Assembly: GCA_028571685.1 (NCBI GenBank) | Contig: CM053141.1 | Span: 69,363,833-69,427,832 of the forward strand | Direction: 5' to 3' | DNA length: 64,000 nucleotides | Origin: Heterohyrax brucei | Taxonomy: Eukaryota > Chordata > Mammalia > Hyracoidea > Procaviidae | Shown: positions 49,050 to 59,489 of the stretch, one piece after another | How the letters are laid out: every line of letters starts with the position of its first letter | How positions within the stretch are numbered: the stretch's first letter is position 1 | Program-made: the position numbers and the translations under genes | Notes under the pieces: generated by a model | Database searches by the model: none | What the model saw: the letters and a program-made list of their open reading frames with translations, nothing else | Told to the model about the DNA's origin: nothing

Positions 49050-50760
49050 CACAGAAGATGAAATAAAACAGCTCTTTAAAGACATACAAATATGCGCTAC
49101 CTCACTCTTCATAAGAGAATCAAATCAAAGCTACATAGATACCTTTCTCCAGACTAGCAAAGATGCAAAAGAAGTCGATAACACTTTGAATTAATGAAGG
49201 CTTGGGAAAGCAGACACTCTTATATACTGCACGGTACAGGGAGTTACCTTATATGGCACTCTTTTAGCCATGGTCTAACAACTCCCACCAAATGATTGGG
49301 TAGAATCATGCACCTAAGGTGCTGTGGCCCACCAAGGAGATCAGACAACTTGCTGATAAAGCAAATAAGGTATATGAAAACCATGTGGGTAAGCCAAGCC
49401 AAGTGCCATCGAGTCGTGTGGGTAGGACTATGCAAATAAGGTACCTGAAACCCGTCCACAGGATTGGTCACTTTGTGCATTTCACTAGGCTTACAGGCAG
49501 AAAATCCCAGAGGCTGAAGGGGGACCCTGCTACAGTCAAGAAGAGCCATGAGCAGAGCACAACCTTCGGATACAGGGTCCCTGCACTGAGAAATTCCTCG
49601 ACCTAACATCTGGAGTGGTGTCAGACAACACAAGATGGATAAGAAGCAGCAGTAAGCATGTCAAAGTCCAGCAGCATAAGAATGGCCGTAGTACAACCAA
49701 GAAACCAGTGCTAAATGGTATGGTGGGCTTCCTGGATCATAGATCAAGGTGGCTATAGTGAGCATGAAGACCCAGTGAGTTACCTGCACTGCATGTGGTA
49801 ACATGTGTGCCTCCAGACATTTATAGGAGGAGCTAAAAAGCTTGGCTGAGCAGGGGAGAGTCCAGGCTTAAGAGGAGCCCGGCAGCAGAGGCCTGCGTAC
49901 AGGCACAGCCCAGAAGCAGCTGTCCTCAAGTGACTAAAAGAAGGACCTACTTGCCTTTGGGCAGGACCAAGAAGAAGCTGTCCTAACTGAGGAACTCTTT
50001 CATGAGTTGTTTCTGCTGCTTTCAAGTTGATCCTGATCCTGCATGGCAACCTTTTACTTCCCTAATAAACCCCACAATCACAAGTATGGCCTTCGAGTTC
50101 TGCGTGGCCACTTCAATAATTACTGAACCTAGCAGAGAAGTAGAGTGCCCAGGGAGGGATGGCTAGTAAGGGAGTTTAAGAATGGAGGTATGTCTGACCT
50201 CTGCCTCACAGGAGTCAGCTTTGGGCTGATGCTGATGTTGATTGTCTCTCTTCCCCCTAAAGTTAGAGGACACTTGACACCATGCCACTTGACACACAGT
50301 TGGTTGTTGTGAAATGATTACCAATTGACACCACCTCTATCGAGAGCAATCAGCAATATCAAACTTGGAGAACTCAGCAGTTTTACTTTTAGGAATATAT
50401 CCTACATCACATATACATAACAAAACCTAAGAAGATAATCATTCTTGACAGCACCATCTGTATTGAGAAGAGACTGAAAACAAAATAAATGTCCATCAGC
50501 ACATAAGTGAAAACTAAATCAGAGTGCATCCATATTGTGCAAAACTATGCTGCCTAGTGATGAAGAGTTAGGAAGTTCTTTATGTGTACATGCAGAATGA
50601 TTTCCACATTAATAAAGCAAAATAAGAAACAACATACAGGATATATTAACTTCTCCATAAAGACAGAGAGAGACAGAACATAACTATATACACATAATTA
50701 CATATGCAGACTATCTTTCTAAAGTATACATAGGAAACTAAGAACACTGGAACACTGATT
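49050..50760 (+). mobile_element. Old L1 fragment split by an LTR
   Basis: The left part, 49050-49244, has 'cactcttataatatactgc'-like L1 text ('cagacactcttatatactg'). The right part, from about 50318, continues 'ctctatcgagagcaatcag', 'aggaatatatcctacatcac' and 'aaataaatgtccatcagcac'. Both belong to one L1 ORF2 tail. Confidence 0.7.
49245..50317 (+). mobile_element. LTR (about 1.07 kb, family not named; fossil)
   Basis: Inserted in the L1 above. Its 3' part has a polyadenylation-like 'ccctaataaaccccacaatc' near 50060 followed by a U5-like region shared with 46170-46520. A short AfroSINE bit lies at 49393-49417. Open frames inside (for example 49244-49633 minus, 49319-49606 plus) are chance frames. 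Confidence 0.55.
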
Positions 50761-51600
50761 CCATGCATAGAAAGGAACTAGATAACTGGGGTACTGGTAG
50801 CCATAAAATTATATGTATATTACACTCTCATGCACACAGCACATGCATATACATACACATTTCAATTTATCCCGCACTTAAAAAAGGGGAAATTTTTCAC
50901 TTAAATATTCTCCCCAAAATTCAATTAAGTACCGAAAAGATACACACAATAGAATTGGATACAAAATAAATGTAACTATTTTTATGTGTCAGAGGAAAAT
51001 CTGCTGAACCTACTTCCATAAATGTTCTCACTATGGTGATACTATAATAAATTAGTTTATGACAACAAAGTCCAAAGAACCAAATTAAAATTTTATTTAC
51101 TTTATTCATATCATATATACCTGACCCAATCACTACACAAGATAAAACAAATTACACTGCTACCACACAACAGTAGGAAAACTCCATTGATCAACAAAGC
51201 AAACACAGGTCTAAAAACAAAGTTACTAGAGTTTGCATAAACTCAGCAGGTAGCAGAGCAAGAAATTCTTACTTCAGTATTTATAAATGCAAATTGTGGC
51301 TAACAGCATAAGAAAATAAATAGATGGGGAAATTTCATAAATTTTACAAACTTTACAATTATAGTGAAGAGGGCTTCCAACTTATTCATGTAAATAAAAT
51401 TTAAATAAACTAGAATATATTTTAAAAGAACTAGTAAGGTAAACAGATTAAAAGAAATTGTGTTTCCTATGTAAATACAAAAGATTTCACAATATTATAG
51501 CTTGTTTCTCTTAATCATAAAAATCTTGTCATTCTCAATTTGTTCATTAAGAAGCCATACTAGCATTACATATTTAATCCTTTATCTTCCTATGAATACA
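50761..51600. other. Intron 1 sequence without recognised feature
   Basis: AT-rich, no gene or clear repeat. Confidence 0.5.
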
Positions 51601-51626
51601 TATCATTTTCACTTATGAAAATGATA
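51601..51626. repeat. Perfect palindrome at the L1 insertion site
   Basis: Arms of 11 nt (51601-51611 and 51616-51626) pair perfectly around a 4-nt loop. The L1 target duplication starts in the right arm at 51617. Confidence 0.8.
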
Positions 51627-51634
51627 GTGATTTA

Positions 51635-53538
51635 GCTCATCCAAAGACTTTATTAATAGAATTAAAAGAACACCCACAGAATGGGAAAAAATATTTGGCA
51701 ACTCTATGTTAGACCGACGCCTGATCTCCATAATCTATAAGATACTACAAAATATGAAGAAGAAGACGATAAACCATCCAATTAAGCGATGGGCAAAGGA
51801 GATGGACAGACATTACACTCAAGAGGAGATCCAGGCAGCCAAAAAACACATGCGGACATGTTCACGATCTTTAGTTATTAAAGAAATTCAAATCAAGACG
51901 ACAATGAGATTCCATCTCACCCCAACAAGATTGGCCATCATCCAGAAAACACAAAACAACAAATGCTAGAGAGGCTGTGGAGAAAGTGGAACCCTCCTAC
52001 ACTGTTGGTGGGGTTGCAAAATGGTCCAGCCTCTTTGGAAAGCAATCTGGTGCTTGCTTAAAAAATGGATATCGATATACCATTTGACCCAGTAATTCCA
52101 TTACTTGGAATATATCCTACAGAATCAAGGCCTTTCACACCAACAGACACATGCACCAGAATGTTTATCACAGCACAGTCCATGATAGCAAAAAGACGGA
52201 ATCAACCCAGATGCCCAACAACAGAAGAATGGATAGGTAAACTATGGTACATATACTCAATGGAGCACTACACAGTGATAAAGAATAACGATGATTCCAG
52301 GAAACATCTCATAACCTGGTTTCCACTGGAAGATGTTATGTTGAGTGAAAGCAGTCAGCGACAAAGGGACAAATACTGTATGAGACCTCTACGATAAGAT
52401 CTCAAAAACAGACTTATGTACAGAAGAAAAGACTCTCTGACAGCTGCAAGGGAGGGGAGGGAAGGAGAGTGGGGCAGAAGGGCTTAGTTTAGATAGTTAG
52501 TGGATTGGACTTGGTGATGCAGAGTGACCATATACTGGATACACTTTATGGTTCTGTACATCTATAGGATATCATCCTGCTGACCTCTGGCTGGAGGAAG
52601 GAGAGTGGGTGGAGAGGAGCGGAAAGGAGGCTGTTGGGAGAAAGGAAATCTGGTTGGGAGAAAGCAGTGATAGCACACATTAGAAACAAGAACCACACTA
52701 AGTGGACTTCAGCATAACTTGAGCACTCCTTCCATCTTAACCCAATATTGCAAGGACAGAGTAGCTGGGGCAGGGGGCAGGGGACCATGCTCTTAGGCAA
52801 AATCAAGGCCAATTGGCACAACTAGCGTTTTGCTAAGAGAGCTCTCTGCACCCCACACTGGTGAGTGGCGTCTGGGATCTTAAAAGCTGCCAAGCTGCCA
52901 TCCGAGGACACAACAAATGGTCCCAACTCAGCAGGAACGGATGCTCACTGACGACCAAAATGACATGCGGTAAAAACAACCTAGAAGACAGAGAGACCCG
53001 CAAGAGTGGGTGCCTTCATCAACTTGGGACGGGAAGAACCGGATGGTGCCCAGCCACCACCAGTGATAGCCACGATGGAGCTCACTAGGTTGAGTCTCAC
53101 TGGCAACACATGAATAAAAAGGGGTGCATCCTGAGATCTCCACTAAAAGACCTCAGTGGATGGTCCAGCGGTTTCAGGGTTCCCCTGAGAGCATGGCCCC
53201 CGGCCCTGATGCTGCCCTTACCCATAAATTATAACAAAGGTCCACTCTTTGGACAGGAATGGATTGGACTTGGCAAGGCAGAGTGACCATATATTGGATA
53301 CACTTTATGGTTCTGTACATCTATAGGATATCATCCTGCTGACCTCTGGCTGGAGGAAGGAGAGTGGGTGGAGAGGAGCGGAAAGGAGACTGTTGGGAGG
53401 ATGAGACATGTATGGAGCAGAGAGGAATAGTGTGCTGTCACTGGACAGGGAGATCAGTGGAGCTGCATATAAGTGGGCAAGTAAATTTATACGGGAATGT
53501 ACATTTTCACTCAGTCATGTTAAATAAAAAAGAAAAAA
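51635..53538 (+). mobile_element. 5'-truncated L1 with perfect 18-bp target duplication
   Basis: Contains the ORF2 C-terminus (RWAKEMDRHYTQEEIQAAKK, RFHLTPTRLAIIQKT) with only a few breaks, the long afrotherian 3' UTR (52400-53520) and an A-rich tail. GAAAATGATAGTGATTTA occurs at 51617-51634 and again at 53539-53556. Low divergence between duplications and long surviving frames suggest a comparatively recent insertion. About 1.9 kb of a 6-7 kb element is present. Confidence 0.95.
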
Positions 53539-53964
53539 GAAAATGATAGTGATTTAAAAACCAAGTATGTTAACTCCTCATACTTTCTAAAAATTATGGC
53601 ATGAAGATCTTTCCCCCAAGGATTACTTCGCTGCACAGGACAAGCACGTCTGGATGAAGAGATGAGACTGAATAAGGTGAGCCACTATTCTCTCAAATTC
53701 TGTGCTCTAACACCTGGAGTTACATCAGGCTCTGGAAAAGCTTATAACAGCAAGAAACATAACAAAAATAGGTACAGTAAACACACCCACTTCAGTTAGG
53801 GAATAAATCATCGTAAACTTCAAGTTAATTCACAAAATAATCCGCAGGTATTTTTTGCTTAGAAAAAGGCTTAAGTGAAATATCTTAACCACATAAAACA
53901 TCTAACAATAAGTGAGATCCTCTGCATCTCTAATATTCTGTGTACCTTCAAAATATCACTAATA

Positions 53965-54117
53965 TATAACCCACTGACATCAAGTTAATTCTGACTCATA
54001 GTGACCCCCCAGGTCACAGTAGCACCCACAGAGTTTCCAAGGAGTGCCTGGTGGATACAAACTGCCAGACTTTAGGTTAGCAGCTGTAGCACTTAACCAC
54101 TATGTCACCAAAGTTTC
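53965..54117 (-). mobile_element. AfroSINE
   Basis: 'ctgactcatagtgacccccc', 'tttccaaggagtgcctggtg' and 'agcacttaaccactatgtca'. Confidence 0.9.
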
Positions 54118-54164
54118 TTCATTACTATATAAAAGTTAGATGAATGAACAGCAACCAATATTGA

Positions 54165-54305
54165 TAGGTGCACACTGAAATCACCTTTGAGAATTTTAAA
54201 AATATATGCATGTTAATTGAATTAGAATGTGAGAAAGAAGGCTGTACTAGTAGTTTTTAAAAACTCCTAAGTGATTCTAATATACGGCCACAGATTAGAA
54301 TTACC
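54165..54305. mobile_element. MER5A-like hAT DNA transposon remnant
   Basis: Near-palindromic layout: 'gaaatcacctttgagaattt' on the left and 'aaaactcctaagtgattcta' with 'atatacggccacagatta' on the right match the ends of MER5A. It is a short non-autonomous mammalian element, well diverged. Confidence 0.6.
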
Positions 54306-55160
54306 AATCTCTCAGATCACAGATGATTCTGAAGGCCATGCTACTAGCTACTTCAATCAAGCCTCCCTTTCACAGTCGAAGAGAGAAACGAGTTCCATGT
54401 ATTTTAGTTTACCTTTTGGTAAATGCACCTTGAATACTCAGTGCTCTGTTCACGCCAGCACTCTCCTCGGCATCACAAATGGGAACATTTGTAAAAAGGA
54501 GCTTACAAGTCTGTCAACACCCCAAAGTTCAAGCACGTTGCAACTCATAAACTTGAACGTTAATGCCCAACTAAAGACTTTCGGAAAAGTGTTGACAGAC
54601 TGTACTACCAAGAATTGAGGGGGCATCTCAAAAAGCAATATGTGTCTGATTATAGAAGCAGTGTACTGGTAAAAAAAAAAAAAAAAAAAGCAGTGTAGAG
54701 CCAGTCACACCTGGCTCTATCACTCTTACTTAACCTAAACCTCGGTTTCCTTATCTGTAAAACGGAAACTAAAATATACTTCAGAATAAATGTTAATTGC
54801 TAAAATACCTAACACAGGCTCTGAAAATAATAAAAGCTCGAGTAAAGACAAGCTATGCTTAATTTATGCCTGTGGAGCTGAATTAAGACCTGGGGAACGA
54901 CTGGCCCTGGTCACTGTCACAGATCCGCAAGCTCCTCTTTACAAATGTTCCCGTTGGCGATGTCAAGCAGAGTGCCGGCGTGAAAGAACAGGTAACGTCA
55001 GGCCAGCCGGGACACAGGCCGCAGAAGGGCAGGGCACTGCTTGTAAAGCAAAGTGGGGCCCAAAGGTCTAGCATCTCGCTCATGCAAGCTCGGGCCGCGA
55101 ACATGCCGTCAGGTCTCGGCGATGAGGCCGGTGGTGAACAGAGCACGCAAAGTCCCTCAC
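54306..55160. other. Intron 1 near exon 1, rising GC toward the promoter
   Basis: No repeat recognised apart from an A run at 54671-54689. A 115-residue open frame (54271-54618) has no known motif and is likely chance. GC and CpG rise from about 54880. Confidence 0.5.
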
Positions 55161-55241
55161 CTTCACTACCGCCGTCCCCCGGCTGCCCTGCCGGCCACTG
55201 TCTAGTCCCGCTCCAGGCTTGGTTACCACCAGGGCAGCCAT
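55161..55241 (-). CDS. TRIM23: TRIM23 coding exon 1
   Basis: Read on the minus strand this starts with ATG at 55241-55239 and gives 27 residues, beginning MAALVVTKPGAGLDSG and ending GTAVVK. The human start as I recall is MATLVVNKLGAGVDSG, so length and frame agree with a few substitutions. The donor is AAG|GTGAGG, phase 0. The segment precedes the RING and has no recognised domain. It sits in GC-rich sequence of the shared promoter region. The exon is too short to stand out as an open reading frame and was found by matching the expected N-terminus. Confidence 0.93.
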
Positions 55242-55585
55242 CCCGGGAGAAGCGGCGCCGCGGCTGCAGCCCTCAGAGCCCTCGGCTGAGCGGTGGGCAA
55301 GAGGCCTCTTCCCAGACGCCTCAGCGCGCGCGTCGGCGGCCAGGCACGGTACGACGGCGCGGCGCGGCGCTCCGCTGGGGTGTTCGTAGTTCTTCCCTGC
55401 CAGTCCGTAGCTAAGTTAGGCTGCACTGCCTCGCGTATGGGCAAGTTGTATTTTTTTTTTTTCTTTATTAAGGAGTGTGTGCCTGGTAGAAGAGAAAGGA
55501 GGGCTAAAATAGAAGAAGTAACGCTTTGGGATGAAACTCACTCCTTCTTAATACCTTTTTCCAAGTTGCAGACTACCCGCCAGGA

Positions 55586-55604
55586 ACTACATCCCCCTGC
55601 ATGC
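55586..55604 (+). promoter_or_regulatory. ZNF143/SBS-type motif, weaker second copy
   Basis: ACTACATCCCCCTGCATGC keeps the ACTACA, CCC and ATGC parts of the ZNF143 consensus and lies 71 bp from the stronger copy in the same orientation. A partial ACTAC with CCGCCAG follows the same pattern a few bases upstream. Two sites in one promoter are common for this factor family. Confidence 0.5.
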
Positions 55605-55656
55605 AATGCGGGTGGTTTTTTTTGTTGTTGTTGTTTGCTTGTTTGTTTTTGTATAA

Positions 55657-55675
55657 ACTACAAATCCCAGTGTGC
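55657..55675 (+). promoter_or_regulatory. ZNF143/SBS-type motif, strong match
   Basis: ACTACAAATCCCAGTGTGC closely fits the known ZNF143 (Staf)/THAP11 site ACTACAATTCCCAGAATGC. Such sites are typical of vertebrate housekeeping and bidirectional promoters. It lies between the divergent TRIM23 and TRAPPC13 starts. Binding is inferred from the motif only. Confidence 0.7.
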
Positions 55676-55964
55676 CATCTGACTCTTTTTTTTTTTTTCC
55701 TAACTCACGCACTTACGAGCATTTTGGGAAACCTTGTATTTAATAAAGTTGATAGGTGTTATTGTGGCTGGAAAACGGAAGTATTTTGTATGTATGTCTC
55801 TAAGAAACAACAGATGACTTTAGTGAAAAGGAGCCATTGTGTCCATACAGAGAGGAGAAGAAACAGAATGTAAGTCACCACCGGCAGAAAGAAGCTATTG
55901 GAAGCGTATCGGACGCCCAGCGTAGACAAACCTGCGCTCTCCCGTTAGCGTCTGGGTGAGGCGG

Positions 55965-55988
55965 CACTTCCTGCGTCCGGGTGGGCGG
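55965..55988 (+). promoter_or_regulatory. ETS motif and GC box just upstream of TRAPPC13 start
   Basis: CACTTCCTG at 55965-55973 is an ETS/GABPA-type site (CCGGAAGT family, reverse sense) and GGGCGG at 55983-55988 is an Sp-type GC box, 20-43 bp before the TRAPPC13 ATG. The start itself sits in AAGATGGAGG, which also resembles a YY1 site. These suit a TATA-less housekeeping start. Occupancy is inference. Confidence 0.5.
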
Positions 55989-56007
55989 ACCCAAAGCGCT
56001 GCGCAAG

Positions 56008-56053
56008 ATGGAGGTAAATCCTCCCAAGCAGGAGCACCTTCTGGCGTTGAAAG
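56008..56053 (+). CDS. TRAPPC13: TRAPPC13 coding exon 1
   Basis: ATG at 56008 opens MEVNPPKQEHLLALK and then one base of a split codon, with donor G|GTAAAG. This matches the start of human TRAPPC13 (C5orf44), MEVNPPKQEHLLALKVMRL, as I recall. TRAPPC13 is a subunit of the metazoan TRAPPIII complex, which acts as a Rab1 exchange factor in secretory traffic and autophagy. The exon is only 46 coding bases. I looked for exon 2 (expected to continue VMRLTKP) and did not find it before 64000, so intron 1 exceeds about 7.9 kb and contains SHLD3. Confidence 0.93.
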
Positions 56054-56875
56054 GTAAAGACTGCTGTGAATCTGGCTACCCTTTCTCTGATTTCTTCCCT
56101 TTTCTTACAATTTTTTGAAGCGTTTAGAACATAGACCTAGCCTCTGGGATATAGGCCTCGCCCTTCATAAAACACTGTCAGACTTTGCTGTCCTTCCCTG
56201 GCCGCCGAGCGAGAAAAAGCGATTCGGGCTCTTCTCTTTTTAGGTTTGAAAGCCATCCTCTGCATATGGATCTAGTAGATTACTCTGAGATTTATGCTGC
56301 TGTAGTCACCAGACCGATTTTAGCCGCAGAAGCTAATGTCCCGGGGATATCACTCTTAACTAGGGTGATTTACAGTAGGCGTAGGAAGTCGTTTTTCCGT
56401 TTTCCTAGTCTCTTTGTGTGACTTTGCGGGTTATTTTCATCTGTAAAATTAGTTTAATATTGCATGGCAGAAACGCAAGGATTTGAAAATACACAGTACT
56501 ACGACATACAACCTAAGGTTTGCAGGTTACTTCACAGTATTGTTTGTGGGGAATTTGTCAAAAATCTCAGTCAGCTTTCATCTTCGTACACGGTAAAACA
56601 ATTTTGAATAAATTGATTTAATAAGCGTAGTATTTTGGAAAAAGCAGCAAAATAAAGTTTTTCTGGAATTCGTATTGTTTTCTAAAGGCCTTTTTATTTC
56701 TAATATATCATGCTTTTCTCAATCTATTTCCTGCTAGCACAAATGCACTTCTCATATTTTGAATAGTCTTTGTATACCAAGGTCTTCGTGGACTGAGCTG
56801 AGAAAATGCTCACTAAACAATTGAATTCAGTTGAGTTGCACTTAATCTTCCTGTGGCATCCATTTTTAGGGAGCG

Positions 56876-57050
56876 ATTCTGGATGATCTAGTGATTAAAT
56901 GCTACCGCTGCTAACCAAAGAGTCAACAGTTCAGATTTGCCAAGTGCTTCTTGGAAACTATGGGGCAGTTCTACTCTTGAGTCGTTATTAGGTCGGAATC
57001 CACTCGATGGCAATGGGTCTGTTTTTTTTTTTTTTTTTTTTTTTTTTTTT
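56876..57050 (+). mobile_element. AfroSINE with long T-rich end
   Basis: 'ctaccgctgctaaccaaaga', 'ggaaactatggggcagttct' and 'ctcgatggcaatgggtctg', followed by a T run of about 28. AfroSINE/RTE ends are usually 'gggtttggttttt'-like, so the T run is a slipped expansion of the normal end. Confidence 0.9.
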
Positions 57051-57181
57051 GGTTATTCCACTGTTATGATGTAGACATCAAGCATTCCAGAACTCACTAG
57101 TCTCATATTTAACGTGACCTAAATAATATACTGATGCTTGGGGTTAACAGTGTTCTCCTGACTGTAGAACAATAAAAACAG

Positions 57182-57341
57182 AAAAGCAGCTCACTGCTGT
57201 CGAGTCAGTTCTGACTCATAGTGACCCTGTAGGCTAGAGTAGAACAACCCATTGAGTTTCTGAGGATCACCTATTTGATTCAAAGTGGTGACCTTTTGAT
57301 TAGCAGCCTAGCACTTAACCAGTATACTACCAGAGTTTCCA
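57182..57341 (-). mobile_element. AfroSINE, opposite orientation
   Basis: 'actgctgtcgagtcagttct', 'gactcatagtgaccctgtag' and 'agcacttaaccagtatacta'. With the plus-strand copy at 56876 it forms an inverted pair about 130 bp apart. Confidence 0.9.
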
Positions 57342-59160
57342 CAGAACTGAGAAGCCGTCTAATAGTAAGCAATACAGTGCAGCAACCTCTAAACCTGATT
57401 ACTGGAGAAAGGGAACTAATTAGCATGGCTCTTTGGTTTGCTTACTTCTTACTCTCACATCAAGTATGTGGAATAGATAATACAAATCTCTCAGGTTAAG
57501 GTCACATAGCTAGTAAGTGACTGAGGTGGTATTTCAGCACAAGACCTCCTTCCATCTTTCCAAGATACCATGTTGTCTCCTAAAAGAGACAGGAGCATTT
57601 TCGGAGATCATTACTAACTGGTTGAATAGACGTTTAAAACAGTTCTATTAGCTATTAAATGTGATGTTAAATAAATTAAAAGCTGCTAAACACAGTTGAA
57701 TTCCACTGATACGGAGACTAGTTGCCAGTGGAAATTTTTAGTTTTCTGTTACTCTGTTTTCCAAAACAGAAGATGCCTGAAAAAGAGTATTTTAGCAGCC
57801 TAGAAGGATGTTTACTTTGAAAGTCACTAATAGTTTCCATTTTATTAAAGCTCTTTGGTATCATTCATTCTTGTTGTCTTTAGTTAGTCAAGAATTTTCA
57901 TGAGCTTTAATTTTATTTCGGGATGGCAAACATACCAATTGTAATAGCTTTCTAAGTTTACTTTCTTATATTAATATGTAAAATATTGAGGCAATATCTT
58001 GTTAGACTTGAAAAGAGGCAGTTTTAATTTAAAAGGAACTCTAGTAATTTCAGTTGCCCTTTGAGTATAATGCTGAATAAGTGGAGACAGTGAAGGAGGA
58101 GTCTTCAGTGTCATATTTTGTAGTGTGAAAGTATGAAGATGGTGTCTGAAAACAATGAAAGCATTATTCTTCAAGAATAAACTTCTAGATAACAGATTCA
58201 TATGAAAATGTGTAATAAATAGGTGAAAAGAATCATGAGATTAGTTGCTTCTTACTCTTAACAATGTGACAGTGGTCAGATGAATATTGTGACATCATGA
58301 CAGGATTTCCCACTCATGTACGTCATAACTTGTTAAATAATTATCTGGTAAACTATTAAGGAGAAGGGAGTCATCCCCCCTCCTTTTTTTTCTATAGTAG
58401 TTAGACTATGAAAGAACCAGCATTAGTGTCTTGAGGTTTGGGGTCTGCTGAGGAAGCCTAACTTGCAGACTCTGTGTACTATATGCTGAGACATATTATC
58501 CATGACTTAATTAAGGCAGCCTGAGGACTTATCTGAACCAGGAGAAGGAATAAGGGTCTGGCCTTCTTTTGCACTTTTCCTCTCCAAACTTGAATTCATT
58601 GAATTCATCAGAACCATAGTACTAAAGGTCTCAGTATTGATGAAGTCCCAGTTAAATGGAGCAGACTTTGTCACAAAACCAATTTCTAGCCTGGTTAAAA
58701 AGCAAAGTTAAACCATATTTTTTGCATTTAAGGAGACAAAATCATTAAGTATTCTGTCTGTACAGTTATGTCATGCAATTCAGATTAAAAATCACAGTGA
58801 TTTTCATTGTCCTCAGTTCAGTTGTCTCAAATTTTGAAATACTTGGATTGCTATATTTTGTTACCTCATGTAAGTCCTAAATTTGAAGAATCACTGATTG
58901 ACTCTTTGCTATAGTCTTAACTGTTATTACATTAATATTGATACTTCCAGAATCTTTTTATCTATTGAGTTAAACATGTTGACTATTAAGATTTTTAAAC
59001 TGCAAGTAATCTTACATCTAATTCAGATCTCTTACTTTGGTGAAAGAAAGATTTTTCTTTTCTAAGATTGTAGATCACATTCATATTTACCGGTTGTCAC
59101 TTAGATGAAATATCATATTGGAGTTGATTTTGTGTTTTTCACCTCGCTGTTTGTGTGTGG
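57342..59160. other. TRAPPC13 intron 1 sequence upstream of SHLD3; nothing recognised
   Basis: AT-rich. No recognised repeat, gene or promoter-like GC-rich stretch next to SHLD3, which favours SHLD3 using the shared promoter at 55.3-56.0 kb. Confidence 0.5.
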
Positions 59161-59162
59161 GA

Positions 59163-59310
59163 AGCCCTAGTCATGTGCTGGTTAAGTGCTATGGATGCTA
59201 ACTAAGAAGTCAACTGTTTAAATCTACCAGGCGCTCCTTGGAAACTATGGGGCAGTTCTACTCTGTCCTACAGAGTCGCTATGAGTCAAAAATCGACATG
59301 ACAGCTATGC
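59163..59310 (+). mobile_element. AfroSINE 180 bp upstream of the SHLD3 start
   Basis: 'gctaactaagaagtcaactg', 'ccaggcgctccttggaaact', 'ctgtcctacagagtcgctat' and 'aatcgacatgacagct'. It is complete and moderately diverged. Confidence 0.9.
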
Positions 59311-59489
59311 GTTCTGTATTATTTGTGTGCAGGCCATCGCTATCGTATCTTATTCTTTGCAATACTTCTACTTTAGGTCCTGTTTCCCTGTGAGTTGGAG
59401 AGAGTCGTATAATTACAAATTACATTCTAGCTCTGAGGCGCTCAACTAAGAAGTTTTCTCTTCATTAAGAGTAACTAAATTACTGCAGA

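Larger units (their letters stand above)
1..55241 (-). other. TRIM23: TRIM23 gene span (exons 1-8 of the gene; 3' part off the left edge)
   Basis: TRIM23 (ARD1) is an E3 ubiquitin ligase with an N-terminal RING, B-boxes and coiled coil fused to a C-terminal ARF-family GTPase; the family is known for roles in antiviral signalling and autophagy. Eight coding exons on the minus strand join in frame with no stop and give about 436 residues that match my memory of the human protein nearly residue for residue. Exon lengths are 81, 163, 122, 279, 183, 216, 135 and 130 nt. Intron lengths here are about 7.7, 3.0, 12.6, 0.9, 20.8, 6.6 and 1.9 kb, the large ones filled with repeats. The exons for the rest of the ARF domain (switch regions, NKQD box, C-terminus) should lie left of position 1. 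Confidence 0.97.
55300..56007. promoter_or_regulatory. Head-to-head promoter region of TRIM23 (left) and TRAPPC13 (right)
   Basis: Start codons of the two divergent genes are only 766 bp apart (55239 and 56008). The sequence is GC- and CpG-rich at 55170-55400 and 55890-56010, unlike the AT-rich introns, with a lower-GC middle holding T-rich runs. It carries two ZNF143-type motifs, an ETS motif and a GC box, described separately. No TATA box is obvious near the starts. Exact transcription starts cannot be read from sequence. Confidence 0.8.

Noticed and set aside
49244-49633. 129-residue minus-strand frame
   Set aside because: Chance frame inside an LTR-like fossil and crossing an AfroSINE scrap.
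54271-54618. 115-residue plus-strand frame in intron 1
   Set aside because: No recognised motif; its start overlaps the MER5A-like remnant.
55293-55682. 129-residue frame, and several others of 73-144 residues, in the GC-rich promoter region
   Set aside because: Stop-poor GC-rich sequence with overlapping frames on both strands; rich in R, P and G, no known motif, and no splice or conservation evidence.
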